This document shows, piece by piece, positions 11,357 to 22,589 of a stretch of 64,000 nt of DNA (position 1 is its first letter; every line of letters starts with the position of its first letter). The notes beneath the pieces were generated by a model. The model saw only the letters and a list, made by a program, of their open reading frames with translations. It was not told the origin of the DNA and did no database searches. Location of the stretch: positions 3,472,001-3,536,000 of the forward strand of contig JARKIF010000004.1 in assembly GCA_029378245.1 (NCBI GenBank), written 5' to 3'. Source of the DNA: Roridomyces roridus (Eukaryota; Basidiomycota; Agaricomycetes; Agaricales; Mycenaceae). Made by a program: the position numbers and the translations under genes.

Positions 11357-12903
11357 TACGCAGCGTCACGCGCACTAGTGTATAGTAGATAGCTCGAGTA
11401 GGTAATGTCCTAGAAGTAGACCGCGAAGCGATACAACTCCACAACACACTAACCACACAACACACACAACACACACACAATTCCTTGACTAGCACGCTGA
11501 CACCTAACGGTTGAGTTCGGGGTCGTCTGAAGTATACAGATAAGACTGATACTCCGCGGTTTGGTTCTCGGAAGCTTGTAGGTTGATTCTCGAGGTTTCA
11601 CACCAAGTTCAATGTCTTTGAACTAAGAGGAATACTGCTCACAACAAACACGAGGTTACGATGTTAAAAAGGTTTTATATTTTATTGACCGAAACACACA
11701 ATATCCAAACACCAATACAACTTCGATACAACACGAAGAGGAACTATAGCACAGAGGGCAACCCACTACCCCTTAAGTATGTTACTATAGCTGACCCAAG
11801 TTGAACCAGAGCTCGGGTGCCTTTGATATTGCGTCTAAGCTAAGAGAAATGATACAACAAATCTCCGCGGAAGTCACAAGACTGCACTATAACCACAGAT
11901 CAAGCTTCGACCCAATGTCTAGGCAAGAAGGCGTACAATGCAATGCTGCAAGGGCGGGACCTACAGGCCTTATATACTACTCCCTACTGATCTGATGATA
12001 TAACTACTATTACGCACCTGCCATCCCTATTTCCGTACTTTCCCTATAACCCTAGGTGTCCTGTCACCTATATTACATCCTCTCGAACCGCTTCGCGTGG
12101 TCCTGTTGCTTATGTTGCTGCTTGGCCCGTCTGATCGGTGGTCATGCCGTCTTGGCATTCGAGCCGATTGGCCTGGTAATTTGATTCCGTCGTTTCATTA
12201 CACTCTCTTGCTGAGCCAGCACTCATTATGACTATAGCCCTCGACCCAGGTCCATAAATAACCTCGGTCCGCCATCTTCGTCATTCAAGGCTTACTCCTG
12301 GCATATTCTGTCAGACGCGATCATCGCTCTGATCGTCTGCCGCGACTCAGCCGCTTTCCATGATCATGATCGTACTCGGATCAGTTCTCGATCATACTAG
12401 TGTGCCTGCGCGAGTTCGTCTCGCCCACTCGTCATCTCTTTTCTGGGTGTCTCTCTAATACCGGAACGAATGGTAGTATTTCCTCCAACTCGCCTACACG
12501 AGCCACTCTGTTTGTATACCTATACATGGACTTATACCGGTCCGCAAGGTACTCCGCAAACCTTGCCATAATAGTACTGCGCGTCCGCGCAACCTTCGTC
12601 TTTGCTCTGTAGCTAGTCTAGCTCATTCCTGAATACACCTGGGCTTGGTATATCTCCTTGGGTATGGTATCTCCACAAGTAGTAGTCCCCGCGAACCGCC
12701 TATTGGAGTCACTACAACCGACCACTTGAACGAATAGCCAAGCGTAGTGTACTGACGACTTGTACTTGTCTCATTAATACGCGAATAGTGACACAGAGCT
12801 CAGTCCTATCCCTTATTGTATATCACCTGACAGAGGCATTGGTGTGCGCACCAAAACAGCTAAATAGCCAGATTTCACGCGTGCGAAATACGCAGTCGTA
12901 TCA
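11354..12903. mobile_element. solo LTR, 1550 bp, with 4-bp target duplication CCGC
   Basis: The ends are TGATACG...CGTATCA, a 7-bp inverted repeat of the TG...CA type. CCGC precedes (11350-11353) and follows (12904-12907). No gag or pol frame is present inside, and the interior has CACACAACACAC-type runs and an AT-rich segment near 11660-11690. This is what remains after recombination between the two LTRs of a retroelement, or a very short non-autonomous one. Deleting it plus one CCGC restores the C-terminal coding end of the upstream gene. Confidence 0.8.
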
Positions 12904-12907
12904 CCGC

Positions 12908-13257
12908 TATAGCGACGAGTCCCGGTGAAGGGTGGCAATGGCTTCTCAGTAGTTTTAAAACTCTTTCCCACTCTGTCCCTGTTTGTCGTACCTTAATTGC
13001 ATTTTAATTTTCGTTCTCGGAGCGTTCCAGGGCAGCAAATTGAGCGTGCAAGGAGCGCGGCGCGTTTTCGGTCCACGGAGGTCTACCCATATGCGGCACA
13101 TCAATCGTAAGTAATTGTTGCTGCGGTCTTACATTTCTCGTACGATCCGCCGGCCTACCAATTATTTACGCCCCGGAGTTTATTCAGATGTCAAGTCAGT
13201 GTTACAATTCGGCTAAACTCTAGAATATGAAGACTTTCTTACACGATCGGTGCACCA
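12908..13257. other. former 3' UTR of the upstream gene and spacer
   Basis: It starts with the displaced coding end of the gene at 9531-11356 (TATAGCGACGAGTCCCGGTGA) and then becomes A/T-rich noncoding sequence. A possible acceptor, GTGCACCAG, just before 13258 suggests that an upstream exon of the next gene lies here; I could not identify it. Confidence 0.4.
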
Positions 13258-13889
13258 GTGTACCGAAAGCCCATTCTTCGGATGGCCAACGAGGTTGCCA
13301 CTCATTCAGATGATGAGCGCGTACCGGGAGGTGATTCTCACCGAAAGCGCGGGCTCCTCAAGTACCCGAAGAGTGGTCGGAATGTGATTGTGGGGGCTTT
13401 CTACGACGAAATTGATTTGAAGATTAAGGAGCCACTTGACTGAACTCCCGGAGCACGGTGCGTCTTTTGAATTACAAATTCTTTAACTTGCTTAATGGTG
13501 ATTCTAGACAGCCTGAAGAGCGCAAACTGCACCCGGACACGTCTAAATCCTCTCGGCTTTCCCGCATCCTCCCTGAGGGCGTTCCCATCGACTACTTCGA
13601 CCCCACCTTCTTCAACCAGCTTAATCCTCGTGAGAGGGCCAAGTATGCCAAGACGGGGGTCGCGTTTCCACTTCCGCAGTACTGCACCAACGAGCACCAC
13701 AGTGACTGGGCAAAAATGGGAGCGAAGGAATTCATGGTGAAGTACGGCAACGATGTCCTCAAGCTGTACAACCTACCCACCGCCGAAGAACTTGCTGCAT
13801 TGGAGGCGGAGCATGACGAGGCTGAGGAGGATGGTGAGCCCACCGATCTGGATGATACTGAGGATGAGGAGGCGATGGCCGAGGATTGA
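13258..13889 (+). pseudogene. unknown acidic-tailed protein gene with an in-frame TGA
   Basis: Exon 13258-13457 (reading PILRMANEVATHSDDERVPG and later YDEIDLKIKEPLD) joins exon 13508-13889 through a clean intron (GTGCGT...TTCTAG). The second exon gives RILPEGVPIDYFDPTFFNQL, ERAKYAKTGVAFPLP and an acidic C-terminus rich in Asp and Glu. In the joined frame a TGA lies at 13441-13443, between EPLD and TPGARQPEER, with no alternative GT donor before it. Either the gene is inactivated, or a TGG/CGA codon mutated recently. The start of the protein is not visible. The family is unknown to me, and it may belong to a mobile element. Confidence 0.5.
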
Positions 13890-15713
13890 GTGGCGGGACG
13901 CGATGGATCTGGGAGGGTTATGAATTGTGGGTTTGTTGGTTTGATTCATGGCAAAGCCAGTGTTGTGATTGCCTGTATGCACACATATGCTCATGTACTA
14001 TGATGTTTCCCTTTATGAACTATGCCTCCCATGTGTCACCTGCTGTGCATCAATTACTGTTTGATCACGGCGCACAAACACCTCTTACTTTCTGCCATCA
14101 TTGAACCTGGCATAATGAAACTGTTACTGTTGAAGTTTGTGCGTTCACACTGATATCCAATTAATGAGAATAAGATTTACACGGTGGCTGTGAGGCCGGG
14201 TGGTACAAGCTCGTGAGGAACTCCCTCTGTAACTACCGTATATATACTATCCTGTGAGTCAAGTCGTGAGTCATATGAGAAATATTCTTACTAAGTGTTC
14301 CATAATTCTGAGTTGAGGTGAGTCGAAGGTTACTAATTACCCGAGGCATCGCCGAGGCGGCTATGTGCCGAATGCTCATTTCCCAACAGTTACCCAGATC
14401 TTGTTAAACAGTGGAACAACCACAGTAAATGCACCGAAGCGGGATATATATCTGATTCAGAGAATCAGCGGGGTGTGATTGCAAGGTGATCGAGACATCA
14501 ATACATTCCGATGGCAGGATTTTTGCTCACCATTTTGACAATTGCTGGGAAAGGAAGCTCCAGTGCTTCCGAGTGATAGATCCCAGTGTTCACACGACAA
14601 CTGCCGCTGGCTGTCAAGGCTTGATAGATGCCTGATACGCTTCTCTCACACAAGGTGTGCCTTCGCTTCGCTCCGGCACCCTGGATTTAGAATAGCACTA
14701 CCAGCACTATTGAAAGCTGCGGCGCGGGCAGATTGAGAGGCAATGCGGCCTTGGTTGACTATCTGCTTCAGGTTGAAGTCGTCCCACCAATGTCTTTTTT
14801 CCGAGATCTAGCAATGGGCACGATCTCCATCCTCCCCACAGAGACAGCACACTCTTTCACCACGCGAGGCAGCTCAACACTCGGGGAAGGTGGAACGTGG
14901 CCGAGGATGCCGTAGGTTGAGTCTGCCACCACTCCGCATCGGGGAGCTTGGAAGTACTTGGACCGCATGAGGCGTGCCCGGAGCTGCGTGTTCGGATAAA
15001 CGGGAGCAGAGGGACATCGTCCATTGGCCCAAAGCTGTGAAAGTGACGTGAAATTGTCGGGGAATGTGGGCGGCAAACTTCTGAATCCCAATCATCCCCT
15101 TCGTCTGGTTGCTGGCTGAGCGGCGCGCGCTGAATGATCTTGCGGGTGCGGCGCAGGCGCAGATTTGCCCAGGCTGACAGTCGACAGCGCGTAGCCACGG
15201 CGATCCAAGAACAGCAAGAACAGCAAAATAGTTGTGGTGTGGTAGAGTCTTCAAGCGAGATTCAGCATCCCAGGAAACCAGTGAGCAGTCGATCCCAGAG
15301 AAGGAGCATCCAGAGGAGCCTGGAGGATTACCAAGGATTTAAAGTCAGGCAAGGAGGAGCGGGAGGGGGAATGAATGCAGGTGCGTTCATCCGGGGCGCT
15401 CTACTTATGTGGGTTGTGCCGAGGACGCGTAATGGCTGCGGAACGGCGACGGGGCCATTTGCAGTTGACATGCAGTGAGCTAGGGCTTCTGCAATCTGTC
15501 AAAAAGCTGTAGAGGTGTTGATCTGTCAATGATTGATAAAAATTCATGAAGGGCTGGAGGAAGAACGGTGCTGCGAGGAGAGAGATGACTGTAAGGAGCA
15601 CATACAAATGGGGATTGAACAAACAAAGAACCAAAGAATCGAGAGCCATCTCGTTAAAGAACGGATAATATATACTGCCACTGGTCATCATCGTTCCTCC
15701 TTTCCCCCCAACA
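13890..15713. other. gene-poor region; one weak minus-strand frame
   Basis: There is no convincing gene. The most protein-like frame is on the minus strand at 14768-15091 (ends ...VPIARSRKKDIGGTTST), but it overlaps two other open minus frames and shows no start context, introns or domain. The stretch from about 15480 to 15713 is the A/T-rich leader of the Tnp2-type gene that follows. Confidence 0.35.
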
Positions 15714-15844
15714 TGCCTCTCAAAATTACTGCCGTCTGTGTCTGCCCCAGGTGCAGAAAGCATACTGTCGTCATTGACGGGACAGTGCAGCCAGGCAAGC
15801 GGGTTCATCCGGACACTCGAAAGTGGCATATGCGTGGGGGTTCC

Positions 15845-15974
15845 TGTCATGATCTTCAAATTTCTGGAACTCCGAAAGTTGTGCATTTTTTTTTAAGGTG
15901 GTGCTTTTTTGACTCTCAAGGTTGTGTCATTTTTCTGATTGGCACAATAATTTTGCTACCTGTATCCTGCCATA
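15845..15974. repeat. 130-bp piece identical to the right end of the neighbouring element
   Basis: The sequence TGTCATGATC...CTGCCATA is repeated without a difference at 16477-16606. It is flanked by TTCC at 15841-15844 and 15975-15978, consistent with a separate insertion making a 4-bp duplication. Removing it restores GGG GGT TCC CGT CGA in the transposase exon. Its left end does not match the left end of the full element, so it looks like an end-only (5'-truncated) copy. Confidence 0.7.
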
Positions 15975-15982
15975 TTCCCGTC

Positions 15983-16606
15983 GTATGGAAGGATAGGTGT
16001 AGCAAAATTATTTAAGACACCACTAAAAGATTGACACAGAAAAAAAGCACCACCTGGTCAACCAATGAGAAAAGAGCACGGGTTAGGGAAAAAAACACCC
16101 ACTGTTCAGAAAATGAACTTATGAGTGACTGTAGAATCTTGATGTGACCCCGGCGCCAATTGATCGCAGAATCAACAGTCATGCCACATCATGGCCACCA
16201 AGCAGATGATGAAAGACGGCCATGATGACAATGATGTAGGTTGTTAACACTGATGCACTGGCACTCTGTCGAACCTGGGGGGTTAATGTCAACAGGCCAC
16301 TCATAGAAAGATACTTGGTTCCAGCAGGATTTGAATGGTAGGGCTAAGGGTTGCAGTGGAGACCTGGGAAATTGAACCAAAGTGGATTGTGACAGGTGTG
16401 ATTGTCAGTCCGGCCGGGATGTTGCCGCACTACGAGAATCATCAATCATTGGTCCGCTGATCAGTCTCCCAGGACCTGTCATGATCTTCAAATTTCTGGA
16501 ACTCCGAAAGTTGTGCATTTTTTTTTAAGGTGGTGCTTTTTTGACTCTCAAGGTTGTGTCATTTTTCTGATTGGCACAATAATTTTGCTACCTGTATCCT
16601 GCCATA
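15983..16606. mobile_element. 624-bp inverted-repeat element, flanked by CCGTCG
   Basis: The left end TATGGAAGGATAGGTGTAGC and the right end GCTACCTGTATCCTGCCATA are imperfect inverted copies that extend to about 29 bp (AATAATTTTGCTAC shared) and then weakly further (GGTGGTGCTTTTTT/AAAAAAAGCACCACC). CCGTCG lies directly on both sides (15977-15982 with its neighbours, and 16607-16612). There is no coding content. It is best read as a MITE-like element; the 6-bp duplication does not settle the superfamily. Confidence 0.6.
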
Positions 16607-16653
16607 CCGTCGACGCAAAAAGAAAAATGAGCCACCTCCTGAGGAGCTGGATG

Positions 16654-17386
16654 TAGTGAGCGGCACGAGTATGAGTACTCTCGCAGAAGTTGGGAAAACC
16701 ATACTCGCACTCGCACGAGTATTGATGGCGAGTATTCGTGTATTAGTAAGCAATATTCGCGAGTATTCGCGAGTTGCAAGTACTTGCACTCAACGAGTTG
16801 GAATACTCGCGAGTTGCAAATTATTTGTGAGTTATTCATGAGTATCATATATTTCAGTTACCAAGCTATGTACTATCATCATCAATGACAATAACTCTCA
16901 CTGATCCTGAGGCTTCTGCTGCAGCGGGGGCCTTCCACTTCTTGTTCTGTGTCCAACCCTCTGCAAGCTGCTTCTCAAACTCATCAACTGCTATCAAGTC
17001 CAGGTCACTGGCCTACTGGCTGACCATCACAGTGGAATGGGCTGATTGCTCACTCAGTTGGTTGCAGAGTTTCGTTATTGTTCCTCCTGATGAACAGGTA
17101 GTGACTGATAGGTAAATTGAATTCTGTACAGGAATAGACATACATTACGGAGTGATTGCCACATTCCGGCATGCCGAGTGATGCCGGTGATCAAATTGCC
17201 TATCTGGGTCTGTTCCGTGAGCTTACGGTAGCCAGGCAAATACTCGCGAGTACCAAGGTTTTTGGAAACCAATACTCGCACTTGCACGAGTAGCACAGCC
17301 ACCACCCACTCGCGAGTATGAATACTCGTACTCGCGAGTGAAATGCCGCGAGTATTCGCAGCACTCGATACTCGTGCCGCTCCCTA
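16654..17386. mobile_element. hAT-type MITE, 733 bp, with 8-bp target duplication GCTGGATG
   Basis: The ends are TAGTGAGCGGCACGAGTAT and, inverted, TAGGGAGCGGCACGAGTAT: 18 of 19 positions identical. The 8-bp GCTGGATG occurs at 16646-16653 and 17387-17394. TAG/CAG-type ends with an 8-bp duplication are the hallmark of hAT elements. The interior has no transposase but is packed near both ends with palindromic ACTCGCGAGT/TACTCGCGAGTA words (16660-16830 and 17235-17370), which look like transposase-binding sites. Removing it gives PEELDDTSDERS in the host exon. Confidence 0.85.
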
Positions 17387-18342
17387 GCTGGATGACACAA
17401 GTGACGAGCGTTCAGGTAAGTCATGTCCTCTGGATGGATTTTGATCTGACACACTCCAGAAAATGACGGGCCCGCTGCTAGTGAGCTCATCCATATCTCC
17501 CACACAGATCCTGGAATGTTGTTACAGATCCACCCAGTCCGGATGGAGGCGCTGATGAAACCCAAGATGCTGCTGACCCATTTGCAACTATTATTCAGCT
17601 CTGTTGCCTGCTTGCTATCTCGCTACATACAGTGGCTGGTGTCAGCCGTGACACAGTCAACATTGTGTTGAAGGCTCTTCAGTTCATCATTGCGGTCACT
17701 TTACAGGTGGTTCAGGCCTCTTTGGTTGCTCAAGGAATTTGTGTACAGCTTCCAACAGTCAAGATACCTTCGGACATTCGCACAGCTCACAGACACTACA
17801 AACTGGAGCCAGAAATCGACCGGACCATCTGCTGTCCCAAATGCTATACTGTCTATCAGGGAACTGTAACAGAACTCCCAGCTCGTTGCTCCTTCAAGCG
17901 GTCCAAAGCAGCACGGGCATGTAACACAGATTTGCGCCACCAAAGACAAACCAGAAAAGGACCCAAGAGTGTCCCACACACCATGTTCAATACTCAGAAG
18001 TTTGAGTCCTGGCTCGAATTTTTCCTTTCTCAACGTGCCATTGAAGATCACTTGGGGACAGCAGTGAATCGAACAGACCTGCACCCAGGCGACCCAATAA
18101 ATGATCTTAGGGATAGCCGGGCATGGCATTCACTCAAGGATTATTTGTCCAACAGATATAATCTGGTTTTTGGGCTCTACATCGATTGGTTCAATCCTTA
18201 TGGAAATAAAATTGCTGGTGCGTAAACTTCACAGATAATTAGTTTATTCCGGCCTCTTAAAATACAACAGGCAAAACTGTCTCTTGCGGAGCGGTCATCT
18301 TGTGCTGTATGAACTTGCCACCTGAAGTTCGCTACTTGCCGG

Positions 18343-19807
18343 TGATGTATGTGCTCTAAACCTACTATAGAAATCGACAACACTCGAAGAATCTAACCAG
18401 ATGAGTCGAGATACAGACGAATCTATATCCAACTAACCCAATAACGAAGCTCCGGGGCAAGTGACAACTATTGAATAGCGGGAATGTGGCGAGTATAAGT
18501 CCCTAGTACAGGGCCTTGTAAAGGTTGTAGGGAATTGGGTGATATAGTCTCAGATACGATGTCGAAACAAAGTATTGCGAATAGAGATCCTTGATATGAA
18601 CCAAGAATGACGATTCTAAAGCGTTTTGTAGATGGTAAAGCTTCACAGCTAACACAAAAGATAGATTGAGTTTGGCTAAAGCCGGGTTTTGCAATAAAGC
18701 AGGTATTTGGGTCTCTCGATCCCTTTTACACTGGTATCCGAAGACGACAGCGACCGATACAACACGGATTTCGTAGATTCCAACACTTCACAACTCTGAA
18801 CACACAAATAACCCTTGACAGACACACGGTACGACACAATCCAACAGATACTGATTCCAACACACTGATTCACACTCAAGTCACACACACAATAGCCAAC
18901 AAACAAATGTTTAGATTTTCAATAGCGATTGCTTAACTACGCAATGCACCGTCGAAAGCCTCGGACAAAACCCTTGATCGCAGCTGGTAGCTTGCTAGTG
19001 GGGGAAGTATCCGCTGCCCTCTTGGGTAGCACTCTATCTACTTTATACAGGTCCGAGAATCATATGATAGTACAAACGAATGGCGCAATAATTAGAAATG
19101 TCCTTGGTATCTGGAACGGAAACACCCTGATTGGTTGATTAGAACCGGCATCGTGTACGGCCGGTGTGCCAAGCCATGATTCCGCGTGGCGGACCTGACG
19201 ATCCGTGACTCCAACATTGATCCATGACTCGACTGATTTTAGTGAAGTCGTATCCGACCTCTCCCTTGATTGTATACCCTCCAGACGTACGCCCATAGTT
19301 TGTAGGTCCAGAACAATACCCATATCTCCGACTACCTGTCCCGGATACCAGCAGATACTAGTTCGAAGACTACTATCCGACCCGGATCCTCCTTGTCCCG
19401 ACTGCTGATGACAACTACGTCACTCCCTTCGGACCCGCTTCGGCGGTCTACTCATGTTTCAGGCTTTTCGGCCGACTTGCCCATCATCCCGTGAACTTCC
19501 GAACCTCCGAATTGCACTCGCACCAAGGTTCGAACGGCTGACAATCGTACAACGGTTAAGAACTTTGTTTAATTGGTGTATCCCATTGGTAGATCAGGTA
19601 TCCACAACTCCTACATGTTTCGGAGTGAGCCCGTCGGTCATATTCAGGTAAATACCCTTCAACCCGTACAGTACTCTTAAGTATCCACCACACTGACTGT
19701 CTCTGGGCTCAACATCAGTCTTGTATTGAGATGACTTAGCTAGGATACTACCTTTGAAATCGTGCAAAACGCGCGTTTTCAAGGGCAGTCAAATTCCATG
19801 CTTATCA
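18343..19807. mobile_element. solo LTR, 1465 bp, with 4-bp target duplication CCGG
   Basis: It begins TGATGTATGTGC and ends ATGCTTATCA (TGAT/ATCA ends). CCGG lies on both sides (18339-18342 and 19808-19811). It has no gag or pol frame. It interrupts the transposase codons between RYLP and ENLFIVG; excision joins CGC TAC TTG CCG to GAA AAT CTC. An AATAAA lies at about 18692-18697. It shares end type, length and duplication size with the LTR at 11354-12903, but the interiors do not align well by eye. Confidence 0.8.
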
Positions 19808-21684
19808 CCGGAAAATCTCTTTATTGTGGGGCTACTCCCATCTCCGTCAAAGCCAGATGCAGTCCTGCTCACTCATTTACTGGATCCGATCATCAAGACA
19901 GTACTGAGCTATGAGCCCCCTGGCAGGCGTGTGGTGACTCACTACCATCCAGGAGGTGTAAATATCCAAACACGGATCATACCTCTCATTGCAGATCTTC
20001 CAGCTGCACGTGAGGCTGGCGGCTTTCTCTCCCATGCTGCAAACCTGTACTGCTCATTCTGCTTGCTGACAAGAGCTGAAAATCACCGTTTGGATCACCA
20101 CCTCTGGGAATACAGAACTGCAGAAACCCTAGGCATTGGGAGATCACTGCCAAAGGTCAAACAGCTTATGGAGACAGAAGACTTGGAGAAATTTGATGAG
20201 GGTGATCAATCTGAAGTCCAATCTGAACTTGGAAGTTTAGCAGACGACAGGATGACAGACCCTGAAATTGAAAGTCTACGTGAATCCCTGGCAGCCTCAA
20301 GTGGCTCCGGAACTCCAGTTCCAAGCTCTGTGGATCCTGAGGATGACGACAAGGAAGAGGAGGAGGATTGGGAGGATATGGACTTGGATGACTCAGACGA
20401 TGAGACCGAGTACGGTGATGCTGTATATGGGAACTTCAAGCTCGAACCAGAGGTGTTGGCCAAGATCCGAACTTGTATCACGGAAGTTTCCTTGCCAACC
20501 TGGGTCACTCGATTACCTAACAATCTTGGAGAGGCAAAGCATGGAAAACTCAAGGCAGAGCAGTATTTCACACTATTTGCCGTGATTCTCCCACTTGTCA
20601 TGCCAGAACTGTCCCCAACACAAAATGAGACCACAAATGCCAGCATGCTGCAAGGATTTGTTGATCTCAATGCTTGCACCAATATTATCTCATCCTTCGA
20701 AACATCAGACACAGAGGCAGAATCCTTCACAGAACACTATGTTTCATACCGCAAAAATGTTCAAAAAATATATCCAGATTGTCCAGAGCCTCCCAACTTT
20801 CACTATGCAATGCACAATGAGCTACTGCTCAATTTTTGGGCCCCAATGGCAGGAATCAGCGAGTTCTGGGGTGAAAGAATGAATGGCAGACTTCAACGTA
20901 TCAAGACAAACAGACATCAATGTAAGTATACATTGTTCCCACCAAGAAGTGTTCTGACACGGACTACTCAGATGACATGGACTTCACCATGCTGCGCCAG
21001 ATGACTCGCCGATGCCGGCTACTTGCATATCTGCATAATTCCGAATTTCAAGATCCAATTCTGGAGTCTTTTGCGGAAATCTTGGATAAGAAAGATACCA
21101 CAAAGCCAAAGAAGCCAAAGGAGCTCAGTGAGTTGGAGATTGCAAAGTACCTTGCCAAAGCAAGAATCATGTCACCAAAGGAGTACAAAGCAATCCAAAG
21201 CTATCTAAATGCTTCAGGGGAAGTCAGCATCAGTTGGCTCAGCTGTCCTGATCCAGAATATCGGTCTCAAATCTTGCCGCCAAGAGCGAAGAAGCTCAGG
21301 GAATACCACGAGAATGGACGCACTTACAGTTGCAGTTCCTCACACAGGTCAAATAGTCTGATTCAATTCGAAAGACCAAACTCCGAGGACGGTAGAATCA
21401 CAGGTGTCATTCGATCCATCTTGGAGATACCGCTGAATGGGTTTCTTCGAAAATTCATCTTTGTGGCACCCCACCGTTCAATCAATGTTCCAACACCATA
21501 TGATGACTTCCCTCGGATGATGACCTCCCTAGTGGAAATTGAACCATACAAAACCCTGATAGTTATTGAACAAAAGCATGTAATTACCCACCTGGCTGCT
21601 TGGACACGGCCTTCACAAACCTACGATGATGTGAAGAAACGGTTCATGGTAGTCTGTTGGGCGCTGAATCGTGGTCGTAAATAG

Positions 21685-22580
21685 TTATTTATAAATTGTA
21701 TGAACTTCAGATTCCCATTATATGTTTATGATATCTCGGTGGTAGCTTCTCCATGAGCTAGCCTGAACTATGCTCCATAGCGTAGTAAGCTGGGTGACTA
21801 CTTATAGTGACTATACAGACTTATACAGAAGGCTCGGCTCAGCAACGGCTTGGAGCCCGTTGACATGAGATAACCATAATGATCCGGTAAGAAAGCCGTG
21901 CATCATCACACGTCTCACATCATTGCCGGGCCGGACTCATGTCGGATGCTCTGTCAAACGCCGTGTCAGACGCCGCGACGTATGCCATGCGGACGCCCCG
22001 TGGTAAAATGCCACGGGGTTTGCCCCCTGTGATTATAATCAACGGTCCCTACGCAAAATATAGATTATGTTCTACAATACTAAACTCATTTGACCCATTT
22101 GACCCGCCTAACCCAATGGACGTTTCGCTTTGCTCATCCCAGCACATCGACCTCTCACTCGATGGATTATCGGTGCGTTCCTCCCCTCCGACCTTCTCCT
22201 TTTGTACGCGCCAGCTGATACCCTATGCGAGTACGCAACTTCAACGTCGTTGGGGCTGACTTTCCCGGACAAGGTCTGCATTGCGTGAACCCTCGGCGCT
22301 CTTCCTTTCTTCTGGATAACCTGCGTGCGTGTAGCATGTCTAATGGCCTTCAAGATTGTCCTGGAGGCTTCCGTCTGGCCACCATGGTTCTTGGTTCTTG
22401 GGCTCACACCGTTCGATCCGGGGCTGGTCATGGGCCAAGTGGGGCAGTAATAAGTTTTCTTCGTCCCAGCTGCCATTCCCTGTGTCGGCGAGCGGGCGAA
22501 TCCCACACCATCCCATCTTGCAACTTGCAACCATATAATCGCTAGACCATCGTCCTCTGCACACGAGGATGTTGCTCAAT
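21685..22580. other. 3' flank of the Tnp2 element; no gene seen
   Basis: It contains a short perfect hairpin (21996-22018) and overlapping open frames on both strands at 21939-22545 that have no recognisable domain or splice pattern. The terminal inverted repeat of the Tnp2 element was not identified. Confidence 0.35.
21996..22018. repeat. perfect 8-bp stem hairpin CCCCGTGG-(7)-CCACGGGG
   Basis: The two arms pair perfectly around TAAAATG. It lies about 310 bp downstream of the Tnp2 stop and is followed by GTTTGCCCCC. It could be a subterminal element of the transposon or chance. Confidence 0.4.
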
Positions 22581-22589
22581 GCAGGGGCT

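Larger units (their letters stand above)
15714..21684 (+). pseudogene. Tnp2-type (CACTA/EnSpm) transposase gene split by four insertions
   Basis: The start MPLKITAVCVCPRC opens a Cys-rich N-terminus, continuing through RRRKKKNEPPPEELD. After an intron of about 112 nt come [20 protein letters not shown], a zinc-ribbon-like [26 protein letters not shown] and [17 protein letters not shown]. After a further intron come VSCGAVILCCMNLPPEVRYL, PENLFIVGLLPSPSKP and LDPIIKTVLSYEPPG. The region HPGGVNIQTRIIPLIADLPA with SHAAN..CSFCLL is the classic core of fungal Tnp2 transposases (Pfam Tnp2 type, from memory). The C-terminal part (FHYAMHNELLLNFWAPMAG, ending ALNRGRK-stop) is split by one intron at about 20922-20971. 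Insertions at 15845-15974, 15983-16606, 16654-17386 and 18343-19807 all fall in exons. When they are removed with one copy of each target duplication the frame appears continuous, so the damage may be recent. Confidence 0.8.

Noticed and set aside
15845..16606. 132-bp direct repeats as LTRs of a miniature retrotransposon (TRIM)
   Set aside because: The repeats do have TG...CA-like ends, but no primer-binding site follows the first copy, the outer flanks do not match each other, and separate TTCC and CCGTCG duplications fit two independent insertions better.
22108..22545. Overlapping open frames on both strands near 22.1-22.5 kb
   Set aside because: They have no domain or splice signals, and open frames on both strands point to chance in moderately G/C-rich DNA.
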